DNA from: Neisseria zalophi
GTDB lineage: Bacteria > Pseudomonadota > Gammaproteobacteria > Burkholderiales > Neisseriaceae
NCBI RefSeq assembly: GCF_008807015.1
Contig: NZ_CP031700.1
Coordinates: forward strand, 1,550,001 to 1,614,000
Length of the DNA stretch: 64,000 nt
Direction of reading: 5' to 3'
Shown here: in pieces, positions 9,014-18,124 of the stretch
Numbering within the stretch: the stretch's first letter is position 1
How the letters are laid out: each line of letters starts with the position of its first letter
The notes under the pieces: generated by a model
Told to the model about the DNA's origin: nothing
Database searches by the model: none
The model's input: the letters and a program-made list of their open reading frames with translations, nothing else
Made by a program: the position numbers and the translations under genes

Positions 9014-9322
9014 GTGAATAATTTATTAAATATATATGTAAATTATGGTATAAGTTTGTATGACAAAGGAGAAAGTGTAATTATTCTGCCAAAAAACATT
9101 GCACTTATCGCTATAAATTATTACCTTGAACTAGGAATAATAATATTAGGCGGAGATATATATGAAAAAGTAGATGATAAAAATTTTAATCATACTTATG
9201 ACAACTGGTATTATGAGGGCAATTCATCTGCTGAAAGTATTATAAAAGCAAGGGGTTACTTGCAGTCATTTAATAATAAAAATGTATATGTCTCATTTGT
9301 TGTGAGGCTATGCAAGCCGTAG
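9014..9322 (+). CDS. Imm40-like immunity protein
   Basis: A 102-residue cytoplasmic protein started by GTG, with GAAAAGG seven bases upstream. The body shows NYGISLYDKGESVIILPKNI, then LGIIILGGDIYEKV, then YDNWYYEGNSSAESIIKARG. The order of an early Gly-rich turn, ILGGD-Y in the middle, then NWY and a final Ser/Ala helix matches my recollection of immunity family Imm40, which protects against cognate Rhs/CdiA-type toxins. It follows a toxin tail remnant, so here it survives as an orphan immunity gene. It may still protect against kin that keep the toxin. Confidence 0.65.
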   Translation: MNNLLNIYVNYGISLYDKGESVIILPKNIALIAINYYLELGIIILGGDIYEKVDDKNFNHTYDNWYYEGNSSAESIIKARGYLQSFNNKNVYVSFVVRLCKP

Positions 9323-9327
9323 CCTGT

Positions 9328-9392
9328 ATGCTCCACAGGTAGCGTGTGTGCCTTCAGGCACGCACGTGTTATCACCCCCTCAAAGCCGTCTG
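9328..9392 (+). repeat. Cassette-end degenerate repeat, copy C, with hairpin
   Basis: The best preserved copy. It contains CACAGGTAGCGTGTGTGCC, then GGCACGCACGTGTTATC and CCTCAAAGCCGTCTGAAA. CGTGTGTGCC and GGCACGCACG form a 10-bp stem with a TTCA loop, which could end transcription from the Imm40-like gene. Only here does the copy end in an intact DUS core. Confidence 0.6.
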
Positions 9393-9488
9393 AAAAAATA
9401 AATCATACACCACCCTTTTAAACGAAAACCCCACAAAAGCTTTTAAACATGGTTTAATGCCATTTCAGCAAACAAGAAAACCGTTATC

Positions 9489-10715
9489 ATGAAACCTCAT
9501 GCTCCGATTATTCAATCACTGCTCGATACCGATTTATATAAATTCACCATGTTGCAGGTTGTCCTGCATAAATTTCCCCAAGCGCACGGCGTTTATGAAT
9601 TCCGCTGTCGCAACAACGATGAAACCGTTTATCCGCTGGCCGAAATCCGTGAAGATTTGGAACGCGAACTTGATGAATTGTGCCGTTTGCAATTAAGCCA
9701 AGACGAATTGGATTATTTGCGAAGCTTCCGCTTTATCAAAAGCGATTTTGTCGACTATATGGAGCTTTTCCAGCTCAAGCGCCGTTTTGTTAACGTCAGC
9801 ACCGATGAAGAAGGCCGACTACATATCAAAATCGAAGGGCCGATGATACAGGCGATGTTCTTCGAGATTTATATTCTTTCAATTGTGAACGAACTTTATT
9901 TCCGCCGTCTTGAAACGCCGGAAGTATTGGCTGAAGGCGAGCGTAGGCTTCAAGCGAAGGCCGAACGATTAAAAGAATTGGCAAAAATCCAAGATCCAAA
10001 CGATCCGCCATTTCTGATTTCTGATTTCGGTACCCGCCGCCGCTATACCCTGGACTGGCAGGAACATGTTATCAAAACACTTTATGCGGCAGCCCCTGAA
10101 ATCGTACGCGGCACCAGTAATGTTTATTTAGCCAAAAAACTCGGTCTCACCCCAATCGGCACCATGGCGCACGAGTTTTTACAAGCCTTTCAAGCCCTTG
10201 ATGTTCGCCTGCGCGACTTCCAAAAAGCCGCGCTTGAAGCATGGGTAAGCGAATACCGTGGCGACTTGGGTATTGCACTTACCGATGTAGTTGGTATGGA
10301 TGCGTTCCTGCGTGATTTCGACCTCTATTTTGCCAAACTGTTTGATGGTCTCCGTCACGACAGCGGTGATCCGTATGTTTGGGGTGATAAAGCCTACCGC
10401 CATTATCAAAAACTCAAAATTGACAGCCGCACCAAAATGCTGACTTTCTCAGACAGCCTTGATATTGAAAAATCATGGGCGTTACACCTCTATTTCAAAA
10501 ACCGTTTTAAAACCAGTTTTGGTATCGGCACCAACCTTACCAATGATTTAGGGCATACCACACTCAATATCGTATTGAAATTGGTAGAATGTAACGGCCA
10601 ATCTGTGGCTAAACTGTCTGACAGTCCCGGCAAAACTATGACGGATAACAATACCTTCCTTGCTTATTTACGGCAGGTATTTGAAATACCCGAACCAGAA
10701 GATAGTAAGCAATAA
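9489..10715 (+). CDS. pncB: Nicotinate phosphoribosyltransferase
   Basis: Converts nicotinate and PRPP to nicotinate mononucleotide in the Preiss-Handler NAD salvage route, with ATP-driven autophosphorylation of a histidine. At 408 residues the protein has the usual PncB length. GTMAHEF (224-230) carries the likely phospho-His H228. The PRPP-site motif HDSGDP lies at 290-295. The N-terminal [11 protein letters not shown] signature is intact. It has its own spacer upstream and a DUS hairpin downstream. This is a clean return to core sequence after the accessory patch. Confidence 0.95.
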   Translation: MKPHAPIIQSLLDTDLYKFTMLQVVLHKFPQAHGVYEFRCRNNDETVYPLAEIREDLERELDELCRLQLSQDELDYLRSFRFIKSDFVDYMELFQLKRRFVNVSTDEEGRLHIKIEGPMIQAMFFEIYILSIVNELYFRRLETPEVLAEGERRLQAKAERLKELAKIQDPNDPPFLISDFGTRRRYTLDWQEHVIKTLYAAAPEIVRGTSNVYLAKKLGLTPIGTMAHEFLQAFQALDVRLRDFQKAALEAWVSEYRGDLGIALTDVVGMDAFLRDFDLYFAKLFDGLRHDSGDPYVWGDKAYRHYQKLKIDSRTKMLTFSDSLDIEKSWALHLYFKNRFKTSFGIGTNLTNDLGHTTLNIVLKLVECNGQSVAKLSDSPGKTMTDNNTFLAYLRQVFEIPEPEDSKQ

Positions 10716-10718
10716 AAG

Positions 10719-10754
10719 CAGGCCGTCTGAATAGATAAATATTCAGACGGCCTT
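10719..10754 (+). terminator. Inverted DUS pair after pncB
   Basis: AGGCCGTCTGAA and its reverse complement are separated by a short AT spacer and form a 12-bp stem just after the pncB stop. Inverted DUS pairs commonly serve as terminators in Neisseria. Confidence 0.7.
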
Positions 10755-10969
10755 AAACCGATAACGGCTTTTATAAACATGATATTCAAGCCGTCTGAAA
10801 ATACTTTTGATATCCATGGTTAACCATATCGTAGGCAGCAAATATTTGGATTGCCAATATTTTGGCAAAGCCGCCCATTTATGATATAAGGCCGTTTCCA
10901 AACAATTATCCGCTAGTTTCAACAGCCAAGGCCGTCTGAAACCCGATAAACAAAATAGAAGGAAATATA

Positions 10970-11716
10970 ATGAGTTCACAAGATTTAACCGGAAAAATCG
11001 CGCTGGTTACCGGCGCTTCACGCGGTATTGGTGCTGCTATTGCCGACACACTGGCTGCTGCCGGTGCCACAGTTATCGGTACGGCTACGTCTGAAAGCGG
11101 TGCAACCGCCATTGGCGAGCGTATGGCACAATGGAAAGGCGAAGGCCGTGTTTTGAACACTGCCGAAGAAAACAGTATTGAAGCATTGATTGCCGATATT
11201 GAAAAAACACACGGTCAATTAGATATTTTAGTGAATAACGCCGGTATCACCCGGGATAATCTGCTGATGCGTATGAAAGAAGAAGAATGGGATGACATTA
11301 TGCAGGTGAACCTGAAATCGGTTTATCGTACCAGTAAAGCCGTTTTACGCGGTATGATGAAACGGCGCTACGGTCGTATTATCAGCATTACTTCCGTGGT
11401 CGGCGCGATGGGCAATGCCGGTCAGGCCAACTATGCGGCAGCCAAAGCCGGCTTAATCGGTTTTTCCAAATCCATCGCACGTGAAGTCGGTAGCCGTGGG
11501 ATTACCGTGAATTGCGTTGCCCCCGGCTTTATCGATACCGACATGACCCGCGCCCTACCTGAAGAAACCCGTAAGGCTTTTGAAGCAGAAACTTCATTGG
11601 GCAAATTCGGCGAAGCGCAAGATATTGCCGATGCCGTATTATTCTTAGCCAGTGATCAGGCAAAATACATTACCGGCCAAACCCTACACGTCAACGGTGG
11701 TATGTTGATGCCCTAA
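10970..11716 (+). CDS. fabG: 3-oxoacyl-ACP reductase
   Basis: NADPH-dependent reduction of 3-oxoacyl-ACP in fatty acid elongation. It is a short-chain dehydrogenase of 248 residues. The cofactor loop is TGASRGIG (14-21), NNAG lies near 90, the catalytic Ser is in ITSVVG and the Tyr-Lys pair in NYAAAKAG. The C-terminal GQTLHVNGGMLM is typical of FabG. A GAAGGAAA ribosome site precedes the ATG. It stands alone, without fabD or acpP next to it, between two DUS-containing spacers. Confidence 0.94.
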   Translation: MSSQDLTGKIALVTGASRGIGAAIADTLAAAGATVIGTATSESGATAIGERMAQWKGEGRVLNTAEENSIEALIADIEKTHGQLDILVNNAGITRDNLLMRMKEEEWDDIMQVNLKSVYRTSKAVLRGMMKRRYGRIISITSVVGAMGNAGQANYAAAKAGLIGFSKSIAREVGSRGITVNCVAPGFIDTDMTRALPEETRKAFEAETSLGKFGEAQDIADAVLFLASDQAKYITGQTLHVNGGMLMP

Positions 11717-11738
11717 GTGAATAGACTACTCGAACTTC

Positions 11739-11774
11739 AAAGGCCGTCTGAATCTATTTTTCAGACGGCCTTTT
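11739..11774 (+). terminator. Inverted DUS pair after fabG
   Basis: The stem AAAGGCCGTCTGAA pairs with TTCAGACGGCCTTT and is followed by a T-rich run. It is a likely intrinsic terminator for fabG. Confidence 0.75.
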
Positions 11775-11974
11775 GTTTATCTACATCTATAAAACAAAGC
11801 AATGGCACAGATTTATTGTATAAATTTTTGTGACATAACAAGTGGTTTTATGCCACTTCAAGCCATGCAAAAAACATGTTTTTAAAGTCTTTTATCATGG
11901 GTAGTCCCGATTTGCTATATAATCCAAACCCTATTTCCGGCAAACATCATTATTTAATTCACGATATTCACACT

Positions 11975-13957
11975 ATGGAACACTTCTCTCTAGCACCTAT
12001 TGTTATTGTTTTATCTGTTGCGGTTATTTCCGTTATTTTTTGCCGGAAGTTCAATATTCCTTCCATGCTCGGTTATCTGCTTTCCGGTTTTCTTGCCGGC
12101 CCGAGTGTGTTGCACCTGATACCGAAAAGCGAAGCCACCGATTATCTGGGGGAAATCGGTATTGTGTTTTTGATGTTTAGTATCGGTTTGGAATTCTCCC
12201 TGCCCAAACTCAAAGCCATGCGGCGCTTGGTATTTGGTTTGGGTGGTATGCAGGTGGTCATTACCATTATTGCGATTGTCGGTATTTTGATGATTAGCAG
12301 CGCCCAATTTAACTGGGCGTTTGCCGTTGCCGGCGCCTTAACCATGTCGTCTACCGCCATTGTGAGCCGTATTCTTTCCGAAAAAACCGAATTGGGGCAA
12401 ACCCACGGCCAAATGACAATGGGCGTGTTACTGATGCAGGATATTGCGGTTGTGCCGTTAATGATTTTGCTACCGGCACTTGCCGGCGGTAGTAGTGGCA
12501 ACCTATGGATTGAATTGGGCTTGGCTGTTTTGAAAATGGTACTGACACTTGGTGTTCTATTTGTCATCGGCAGCCGTATTATGTCGCCATGGTTCCGGTT
12601 GGTGGCTAAACGCAAATCGTCCGAACTATTTATGATTAACGTTTTGCTGGTCACACTCGGTGTTGCTTATCTGACCGAACTAGAAGGCTTGTCACTTGCT
12701 TTGGGTGCGTTTGTGGCCGGCATGTTGCTCTCCGAAACCGAATACCGTTTTCAGGTAGAAGACGATATCCGCCCTTTCCGCGATATCCTGCTTGGTTTTT
12801 TCTTTATTACCGTCGGCATGAAATTGGATATTCAGGCATTAATCGACGACTGGCAATCGGTATTGATGCTGTTGGGCATTCTGATTTTATTAAAAGCCAC
12901 AGTGATTTTTATTATTGCCCACCGCATGAAACACAGTGCGGCCGACAGTTTGAAAACCGCGCTTTATTTGGCTCAGGGCGGTGAGTTTGGCTTTGTAATG
13001 TTGGCCGTTTCCAGCAAAATCAATATGGTTTCGCCCCAACTCGAACAGGCTGCGACTGCTGCAATTTTACTTTCTATGATTATCGCCCCGTTCCTACTCA
13101 ATAGCAGCGATAAATTGATTAACAAATTTGTGAAGTCAGATTGGGATATGAAGGCCGTCGATCTACAAAACATGCTCATTGCTACCATGAGCAAATCCGA
13201 CCATGTGCTGATTATCGGCTACGGTCGCGGCGGACAAACCATCGGCAGGATTCTGACTCAAGAAAATATTCCCTATTATGCTTTGGACTTAGATGTCGAA
13301 CGCGTTCAAGTAGCCCGCAGTGCCGGTGAACCGGTATCATTTGGTGATGCCAAGCGGCGTGAAGTTTTAGAAGCCGCCGGCTTAAACCGTGCCAAAATGG
13401 TGGTGATTACCCTTAGCAATATGCACGAAACCCAACACGTGTTGGATAATATTATGAGCATCCACCCCACTATGCCCGTACATGTGCGTGCCGTTAGCGA
13501 CGATTACCTGCAAACCTTTACCCAAATGGGTGCCGAAGAAGCAGTATCCGATACCAAAGAAACCAGCCTCGCTTTAGCTTCTTATGCCATGTTGGGAGCA
13601 GGATTGTCGTATCACCACGTTCATCAAACCATTATGGATATCCGCCGCAACCGCTACGATATTTTAAAAGACTTGTTTGTCGGTAGTGACGACGAATCCG
13701 CATTTTATGATGAAGAAAACAATGTCAGCCGTTATGCATTTGCATTGTCACAAGAAGCACATGCTATTGGTAAACACATAGACGAACTGCCACTCAAGCA
13801 TTTAAATATCAAGCTGCTGTTTGTCCGCCGCCATACCCATCGTATTCAAGAATTTGATAAAGACTTCCGACTGAATGACGGCGACATTCTGGTTGTTGCC
13901 GGAAACAAGGAAAAAATAATATCCTTTGAAAACTGGTCTCTACAAGGAAACGCTTAA
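11975..13957 (+). CDS. Kef-type cation:proton antiporter with RCK domain (CPA2)
   Basis: Membrane transporter of the monovalent cation:proton antiporter-2 family. A frame is open from 11876, but the ATG at 11975 gives MEHFSLAPIVIV, the standard short start before the first helix, and 660 residues. Residues 1-380 hold about 12 membrane segments, including GEIGIVFLMFSIGLEFSLPK and EGLSLALGAFVAGMLLSETE. An RCK/TrkA-N domain follows near 410 (IIGYGRGGQTIG). A TrkA-C-like domain ends the chain. It is similar to KefB, KefC and YbaL; glutathione gating cannot be judged from the sequence. Confidence 0.88.
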   Translation: MEHFSLAPIVIVLSVAVISVIFCRKFNIPSMLGYLLSGFLAGPSVLHLIPKSEATDYLGEIGIVFLMFSIGLEFSLPKLKAMRRLVFGLGGMQVVITIIAIVGILMISSAQFNWAFAVAGALTMSSTAIVSRILSEKTELGQTHGQMTMGVLLMQDIAVVPLMILLPALAGGSSGNLWIELGLAVLKMVLTLGVLFVIGSRIMSPWFRLVAKRKSSELFMINVLLVTLGVAYLTELEGLSLALGAFVAGMLLSETEYRFQVEDDIRPFRDILLGFFFITVGMKLDIQALIDDWQSVLMLLGILILLKATVIFIIAHRMKHSAADSLKTALYLAQGGEFGFVMLAVSSKINMVSPQLEQAATAAILLSMIIAPFLLNSSDKLINKFVKSDWDMKAVDLQNMLIATMSKSDHVLIIGYGRGGQTIGRILTQENIPYYALDLDVERVQVARSAGEPVSFGDAKRREVLEAAGLNRAKMVVITLSNMHETQHVLDNIMSIHPTMPVHVRAVSDDYLQTFTQMGAEEAVSDTKETSLALASYAMLGAGLSYHHVHQTIMDIRRNRYDILKDLFVGSDDESAFYDEENNVSRYAFALSQEAHAIGKHIDELPLKHLNIKLLFVRRHTHRIQEFDKDFRLNDGDILVVAGNKEKIISFENWSLQGNA

Positions 13958-14022
13958 AATGATGCAAAAAATACTTGCAGCGACAACCAAGTTTTGATTT
14001 AATCACGGCTTCACAGCGACAC

Positions 14023-14098
14023 GGGTGATTAGCTCAGTTGGTAGAGCGTCTGCCTTACAAGCAGAATGTCGGCGGTTCGACTCCGTCATCACCCACCA
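14023..14098 (+). tRNA. tRNA-Val (anticodon TAC)
   Basis: 76-nt cloverleaf: acceptor GGGTGAT/ATCACCC, D arm AGCTCAGTTGGTAGAGC, anticodon loop CTTACAA, T arm with GGTTCGACTCC, and an encoded CCA end. Confidence 0.97.
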
Positions 14099-14110
14099 AG
14101 TTTTTTGTGC

Positions 14111-14187
14111 GGAGTGGTAGTTCAGTTGGTCAGAATACCGGCCTGTCACGCCGGGGGTCGCGGGTTCGAGCCCCGTCCACTCCGCCA
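14111..14187 (+). tRNA. tRNA-Asp (anticodon GTC)
   Basis: 77-nt cloverleaf starting GGAGTGGTAGTTCAG, with anticodon loop CTGTCAC, T arm CGGGTTCGAGCCCCG, discriminator G and an encoded CCA. It is 12 bases after tRNA-Val and probably cotranscribed with it. Confidence 0.97.
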
Positions 14188-14195
14188 ACCTTATT

Positions 14196-14231
14196 AAAAA
14201 AGCATCAATTTTCGGATTGATGCTTTTTTAT
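14196..14231 (+). terminator. Intrinsic terminator of the tRNA pair
   Basis: AAGCATCAAT pairs with ATTGATGCTT around a TTCGG loop, followed by a T run. It lies nine bases after tRNA-Asp. Confidence 0.88.
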
Positions 14232-14246
14232 TTGCTTAATATTTAT

Positions 14247-14277
14247 CAGGCCGTCTGAAACATTTTCAGACGGCCTG
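14247..14277 (+). terminator. Inverted DUS pair upstream of gph
   Basis: CAGGCCGTCTGAAA and TTTCAGACGGCCTG form a tight 14-bp hairpin just after the tRNA terminator. It may act as a second terminator as well as an uptake signal. Confidence 0.65.
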
Positions 14278-14392
14278 ATGCGTTTCTTTCAATTCATCCG
14301 TTCAAATAAAACCTTGAATAATTCAAGCTGCCTGAATACCGCTCAATAAAATGCTACAATAACCAGCCTCAAACACTGATTGACTGCGATTT

Positions 14393-15100
14393 ATGAAAAC
14401 CATCGAACATGTTCAGGCCGTTGCCTTTGATTTGGACGGCACGCTTTGCGATTCCGTGCCCGATTTAGCTGCCGCAGCCAATGCCGCACGCGAACACTTA
14501 GGCTTGTCGGCACTTCCTATCGAAACCGTCAAAAGCTATGTGGGCGACGGCGTTGCTAAGCTGATACATCGAGTGCTAACCGAAACCTACGAAGAAGAAG
14601 CCGAGCCCGCTCAGTGGGAACAGGGATTCACATTTTTTATCCGCTATTATCATGATCACTTAAGCGTTTATACCCGCCCCTATCCCGAAACCGAAGCCGG
14701 ATTAAAACTGCTTAAATCTTTAGGTATTCCCTTAATTGTGATTACCAATAAAAATGAAGTTCTGGCAGTCGAGCTATTAAAACAACTCGGTTTGGCCGAC
14801 TATTTCAGCCTGATACTCGGCGGCGACAGTTTATCCGAGAAAAAACCGTCCCCCCTGCCTATTACGCATGCCGCAGAAGTATTGAATATCCAACCGGCCG
14901 ATATGATCATGGTCGGCGACTCTAAAAACGATATTCTGGCGGCCAAAGCAGCCGGCTGTTTGAGCGTCGGCGTTACGTTCGGTTATGGCGATATGACTAT
15001 GTTGTCACAAAACGAAGCCACCAAGCCGGATTGGTTAATCGGCTCTATTCCGGAAATTTATGAAAACCTGCAACCGCAGAAAGAAGTAGAAAACCGATAA
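14393..15100 (+). CDS. gph: Phosphoglycolate phosphatase (HAD family)
   Basis: HAD-superfamily hydrolase of 235 residues that dephosphorylates 2-phosphoglycolate, for example from DNA repair of oxidative strand breaks. Motif I is DLDGTLCDS (13-21), with nucleophile D13 and acid D15. Motif II is VITNKNE, motif III the KKPSP lysine, and motif IV is VGDSKNDILAAKAAG. The cap region SYVGDGVAKLIHRVL is typical of Gph. An inverted DUS pair follows the stop. Confidence 0.92.
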   Translation: MKTIEHVQAVAFDLDGTLCDSVPDLAAAANAAREHLGLSALPIETVKSYVGDGVAKLIHRVLTETYEEEAEPAQWEQGFTFFIRYYHDHLSVYTRPYPETEAGLKLLKSLGIPLIVITNKNEVLAVELLKQLGLADYFSLILGGDSLSEKKPSPLPITHAAEVLNIQPADMIMVGDSKNDILAAKAAGCLSVGVTFGYGDMTMLSQNEATKPDWLIGSIPEIYENLQPQKEVENR

Positions 15101-15114
15101 AAGCCATCCATAAT

Positions 15115-15149
15115 ATAGGCCGTCTGAAACTCTTTCAGACGGCCTATTA
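15115..15149 (+). terminator. Inverted DUS pair after gph
   Basis: ATAGGCCGTCTGAAA and TTTCAGACGGCCTAT form a 15-bp stem with a short loop between gph and recX. Likely terminator of gph. Confidence 0.75.
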
Positions 15150-15172
15150 TCCAAAAGATACCTTATTCCGAT

Positions 15173-15622
15173 ATGAAGCAACCCCTATCCCTCCGTGCCC
15201 GTGCCTTAAATATACTCGCCCGCCAAGAAATCAGCCGCGCCGACCTTAAACGCAAACTGGCACCTTATGCCGACAATGAAAACGAACTAGATCAACTTTT
15301 AGACGAACTGGCCGAACGAAACTGGCAATCAGACGAACGCTTTGCCGAAGCCTATATACACAGCAAAAGCAAACGACACGGCACGCTACGCCTGAAACAA
15401 ACTTTACAGCAAAAAGGCATCGATAATGAAACAGCCGCATCCTTTTTACCCAGCCGTGAGCAAGAATTGCAAACAGCCATTGAAGTGCTGCATAAAAAAT
15501 TCAAACAACCCGCCCAAGATATGAAAGAGATGCAAAAACAAATGCGTTTTCTCGCTTATCGGGGTTTTGATACCGACACTATCCGTGCTGCTATGAAAAA
15601 CGACTGGTTTGAAGAAGAATAA
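15173..15622 (+). CDS. recX: Regulatory protein RecX
   Basis: Small three-helix-repeat protein of 149 residues that modulates RecA filament growth. The typical RecX opening is seen in LRARALNILARQEISRADLK, followed by DERFAEAYIHSKS and the GTLRLKQTLQQKGI block. The C-terminal repeat is RFLAYRGFDTDTIRAAM. recA is not in this window; in many bacteria recX is next to it, while neisserial recX is commonly separate. The length is normal and no defect is seen. Confidence 0.92.
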   Translation: MKQPLSLRARALNILARQEISRADLKRKLAPYADNENELDQLLDELAERNWQSDERFAEAYIHSKSKRHGTLRLKQTLQQKGIDNETAASFLPSREQELQTAIEVLHKKFKQPAQDMKEMQKQMRFLAYRGFDTDTIRAAMKNDWFEEE

Positions 15623-15811
15623 AACTGTACCGATTGGCTATCGACTATCGCGACCCCATAATAAAAGGTAAATAATATATAAATCACCTTGAAAGCTGTA
15701 TAGCCATACCCATGTAGCCAAAAGCCGTCTGAAACCTTAATATTCAGACAAACGGCCATATCCGGCACAATATTTTTTAACGTTGCACTATTTAACCCAA
15801 GAAAGGCCATT

Positions 15812-16471
15812 ATGAAAACTTTAAAAGAAGCACTCGACTGGCGTTACACCACCAAAGTATATGATGCCGGCAAAAAAATATCGGCGGAAGACTTTGCCCA
15901 AATCGAGCACATCCTCCAATTCAGCCCGAGCAGCACCAATTTACAACCCTCTCATTTCATTATTGCCGACGATGATGCCGGTAAAGCACGCATTGCCAAA
16001 GCAGCAGAAGGCCCTTATGCCTACAATGCTCCAAAAATCAAAAATGCTTCCCACATTATTGTATTCTGCAGCAAAGTTTTCGCTGATGACGAACATTTAG
16101 AAGCCGTTCTCGAACAGGAAGACAAAGACGGCCGCTTCGCCGAAGAGGCTAACAAAACCCAAATGCACAATACCCGCCGGATGTTTTTAAATATCCACCG
16201 TTACAACTACAAAGATGAGCCTCACTGGCATGCCAGACAAACTTATCTGACTTTTGGCGCCGTATTGCTCGGTGCTGCCCAATTAGGCTTGGACGCCACC
16301 CCGATTGAAGGTGTGGATATGGCGAAAGTAGATGAAGAATTCGGACTTCATCAAAAAGGCTATTCTGCTCTGGCTGTAATCGCGTTGGGCTACCGCGACG
16401 AAGCAGAAGACTTTAATGCCCGCTTGCCAAAATCACGTTTACCGAAAGAAAAATTGTTTACCAAAGCTTAA
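15812..16471 (+). CDS. nfsB: NAD(P)H nitroreductase, NfsB-like
   Basis: FMN-dependent oxygen-insensitive nitroreductase of 219 residues. It reduces nitro compounds and quinones with NAD(P)H. The FMN-phosphate region RYTTKVYDAGKKI and the substrate-side motif QFSPSSTNLQPSHF near residues 32-45 match NfsB. The C-terminal half holds the conserved VLLGAAQLGLDATPIEG segment and ends near LPKSRLPKEKLF. An AAAGG ribosome site lies before the ATG. A DUS and an IS remnant follow the gene. Confidence 0.88.
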   Translation: MKTLKEALDWRYTTKVYDAGKKISAEDFAQIEHILQFSPSSTNLQPSHFIIADDDAGKARIAKAAEGPYAYNAPKIKNASHIIVFCSKVFADDEHLEAVLEQEDKDGRFAEEANKTQMHNTRRMFLNIHRYNYKDEPHWHARQTYLTFGAVLLGAAQLGLDATPIEGVDMAKVDEEFGLHQKGYSALAVIALGYRDEAEDFNARLPKSRLPKEKLFTKA

Positions 16472-16508
16472 ATATATTGATTCGGTATATCAGGCCGTCT
16501 GAAAAAAG

Positions 16509-16900
16509 TGAACTGTCCCCCAAATCTTGGACAAACATAAAAGCCTTTTCAGGCGGCCTTTTCGAGCTGGGTTCTGTATGCCACAGGACTCAGCTTTTTC
16601 AATTTCAAACTACATCTGTCATGATTGTCGTACCGTATATAGTGTATCCATTGTCTGCATCAGCTCTGTTGTCGAAAGTTTGCCTTCCTGATAAAAGCAT
16701 TCCGTCTTCAGTATTGCAAAGAAGCTTTCCATCGGTGCATTGTCCCAGCAATTGCCTTTACGCGACATACTTTTCACTATACCGTGTTCCGCCAACGTGC
16801 GGCTGTACGGCTTGGTATTTAAAGTCTAATGTATATTTGCTCATGAGAAAACTGCACCTTAATGGGTTGGAGGAGTGTCCAACTTTTGGGGTGCAGTTCA
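16509..16900 (-). mobile_element. Internally deleted IS3-family element
   Basis: Both ends of the same IS are present (GTCCCCCAAATCTTGGAC at the low end, GTTGGACTTTTGGGG-type repeat at the high end), but only about 390 bases lie between them. On the minus strand the first transposase codons (ATGAGCAAATATACATT) are joined almost directly to codons from the end of orfB ([16 protein letters not shown]). No functional transposase remains. The orfB part matches the copy at 63280-64000 closely, so a full copy could mobilise this one in trans. Confidence 0.85.
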
Positions 16901-16954
16901 ATGTTCAAACGGCCTGCTTAAATATTGATATATTAAACAAACATATTCAAACTT

Positions 16955-17797
16955 TTAAAGCTGTTTTAAGCGGGCGATACGGTTGTCTAATGTGGGATGT
17001 GTACTGAGCAATGAATCCTTTGCTTCACTGGCAATACCCATAGCGGCCATTTCTTTAGGTAGATCACTGGCATTGCCTTTCAAACGTTGTAAAGCGGCAA
17101 TCATTTTCGGCGCCCCTACCAAACAGGCCGCACCTGCATCGGCGCGATATTCACGTTGGCGGCTGAACCACATCACAATAAAACTGGCTAAAAAGCCGAA
17201 TACTACTTGCAATACCATACTGACCATAAAATAAGTACCTTGTGAGGTACCGCCGCCCTCTGTACGTGCTACCATGCCTGAAACCACACGCGCCAAGAAC
17301 ACCACAAAAGTATTGACGACGCCTTGAATCAAGGTCAATGTCACCATATCACCATTGCCGACGTGTGCCATTTCATGTGCCAATACCGCTTCAACTTCAT
17401 CCCTTGTCATATGGTCGAGTAATCCGGTGCTGACGGCAACCAATGAATTATTTTTGCTGGCACCGGTCGCAAAGGCATTTGGTTCGGGTGAATGATAAAT
17501 AGCCACTTCGGGTGTTTTCAAATTCCATTGGCGGGCTTGGTTTTCAACTGTTTTTAATAACCACGCTTCGGTTTCATTGTGCGGTTGAGTAATCACTTCC
17601 GCACCAACCGAGCGTTTTGCCATGGTTTTGGACATCAATAAAGAAATAATGGAACCGGTAAAGCCGATTACTGCCGAATAAATCAGCAGGCTGACCATAT
17701 CATTGGGGTTTGCACTCACCCCGAGTATGCTCAGTACAATACCGATAACAACCAAAACCGCAATATTGGTCATTAAAAATAAAAAAATACGTTTCAC
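16955..17797 (-). CDS. htpX: Membrane protease HtpX
   Basis: Zinc metalloprotease of the M48 family in the inner membrane, which helps degrade misfolded membrane proteins under envelope stress. The 280-residue protein has two N-terminal membrane helices (about 4-26 and 33-54). The zinc motif HEMAH lies at 141-145, with a third ligand expected in the [10 protein letters not shown] stretch. Two more hydrophobic segments follow (about 155-175 and 190-215). The length and layout are those of HtpX. It diverges from glnD across a 330-base gap. No CpxR-type site could be recognised by eye. Confidence 0.94.
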   Translation of the reverse strand: MKRIFLFLMTNIAVLVVIGIVLSILGVSANPNDMVSLLIYSAVIGFTGSIISLLMSKTMAKRSVGAEVITQPHNETEAWLLKTVENQARQWNLKTPEVAIYHSPEPNAFATGASKNNSLVAVSTGLLDHMTRDEVEAVLAHEMAHVGNGDMVTLTLIQGVVNTFVVFLARVVSGMVARTEGGGTSQGTYFMVSMVLQVVFGFLASFIVMWFSRQREYRADAGAACLVGAPKMIAALQRLKGNASDLPKEMAAMGIASEAKDSLLSTHPTLDNRIARLKQL

Positions 17798-18083
17798 AGA
17801 GTTTTCCTTTGGAAGTGGTAGTTTATATATGTTGTATTTTTAATAGAACGCACAGATTGTCGCAAAAAACACGCTTCCCGCAAAGATATTATATAGAAAA
17901 GGTATGCAAAATTTATGAATAAATTTATACCGCCTGTCTGTTTATCTTTACCGTCTGTGTATTTATTACCCTATTTATCAGATAAATATGGCAGATAATC
18001 GGCATATTCGATTGTAAGTACAATAAATCAATTAGATAATAAAGACCTTATTACCCTAGTTTTAACTTATTGATAAATAATCT
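17798..18083. other. AT-rich divergent intergenic region htpX-glnD
   Basis: About 290 bases without an open frame. It must hold the htpX promoter and probably the glnD promoter. Several TATA-like boxes are visible, but none stands out enough to assign. Confidence 0.4.
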
Positions 18084-18113
18084 AAAGGCCGTCTGAAATA
18101 ATTCAGACGGCCA
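18084..18113. repeat. Inverted DUS pair upstream of glnD
   Basis: AAGGCCGTCTGAA and TTCAGACGGCC face each other 12 bases before glnD. As htpX and glnD diverge, this pair does not follow a gene end and would sit inside the glnD leader. Confidence 0.75.
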
Positions 18114-18124
18114 TAACGGAAACC

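Noticed and set aside
11876-11974. N-terminal extension of the Kef-type antiporter
   Set aside because: The extra 33 residues are polar and unlike the family; the ATG at 11975 gives the standard start.
16477-17007. Plus-strand open frame of 176 codons
   Set aside because: It runs antisense through the deleted IS element and into htpX; no protein family is seen.
18065-18084. FNR-like site TTGATAAATAATCTAA upstream of glnD
   Set aside because: The second half-site is poor and glnD is not a typical FNR target; AT-rich sequence gives such matches by chance.
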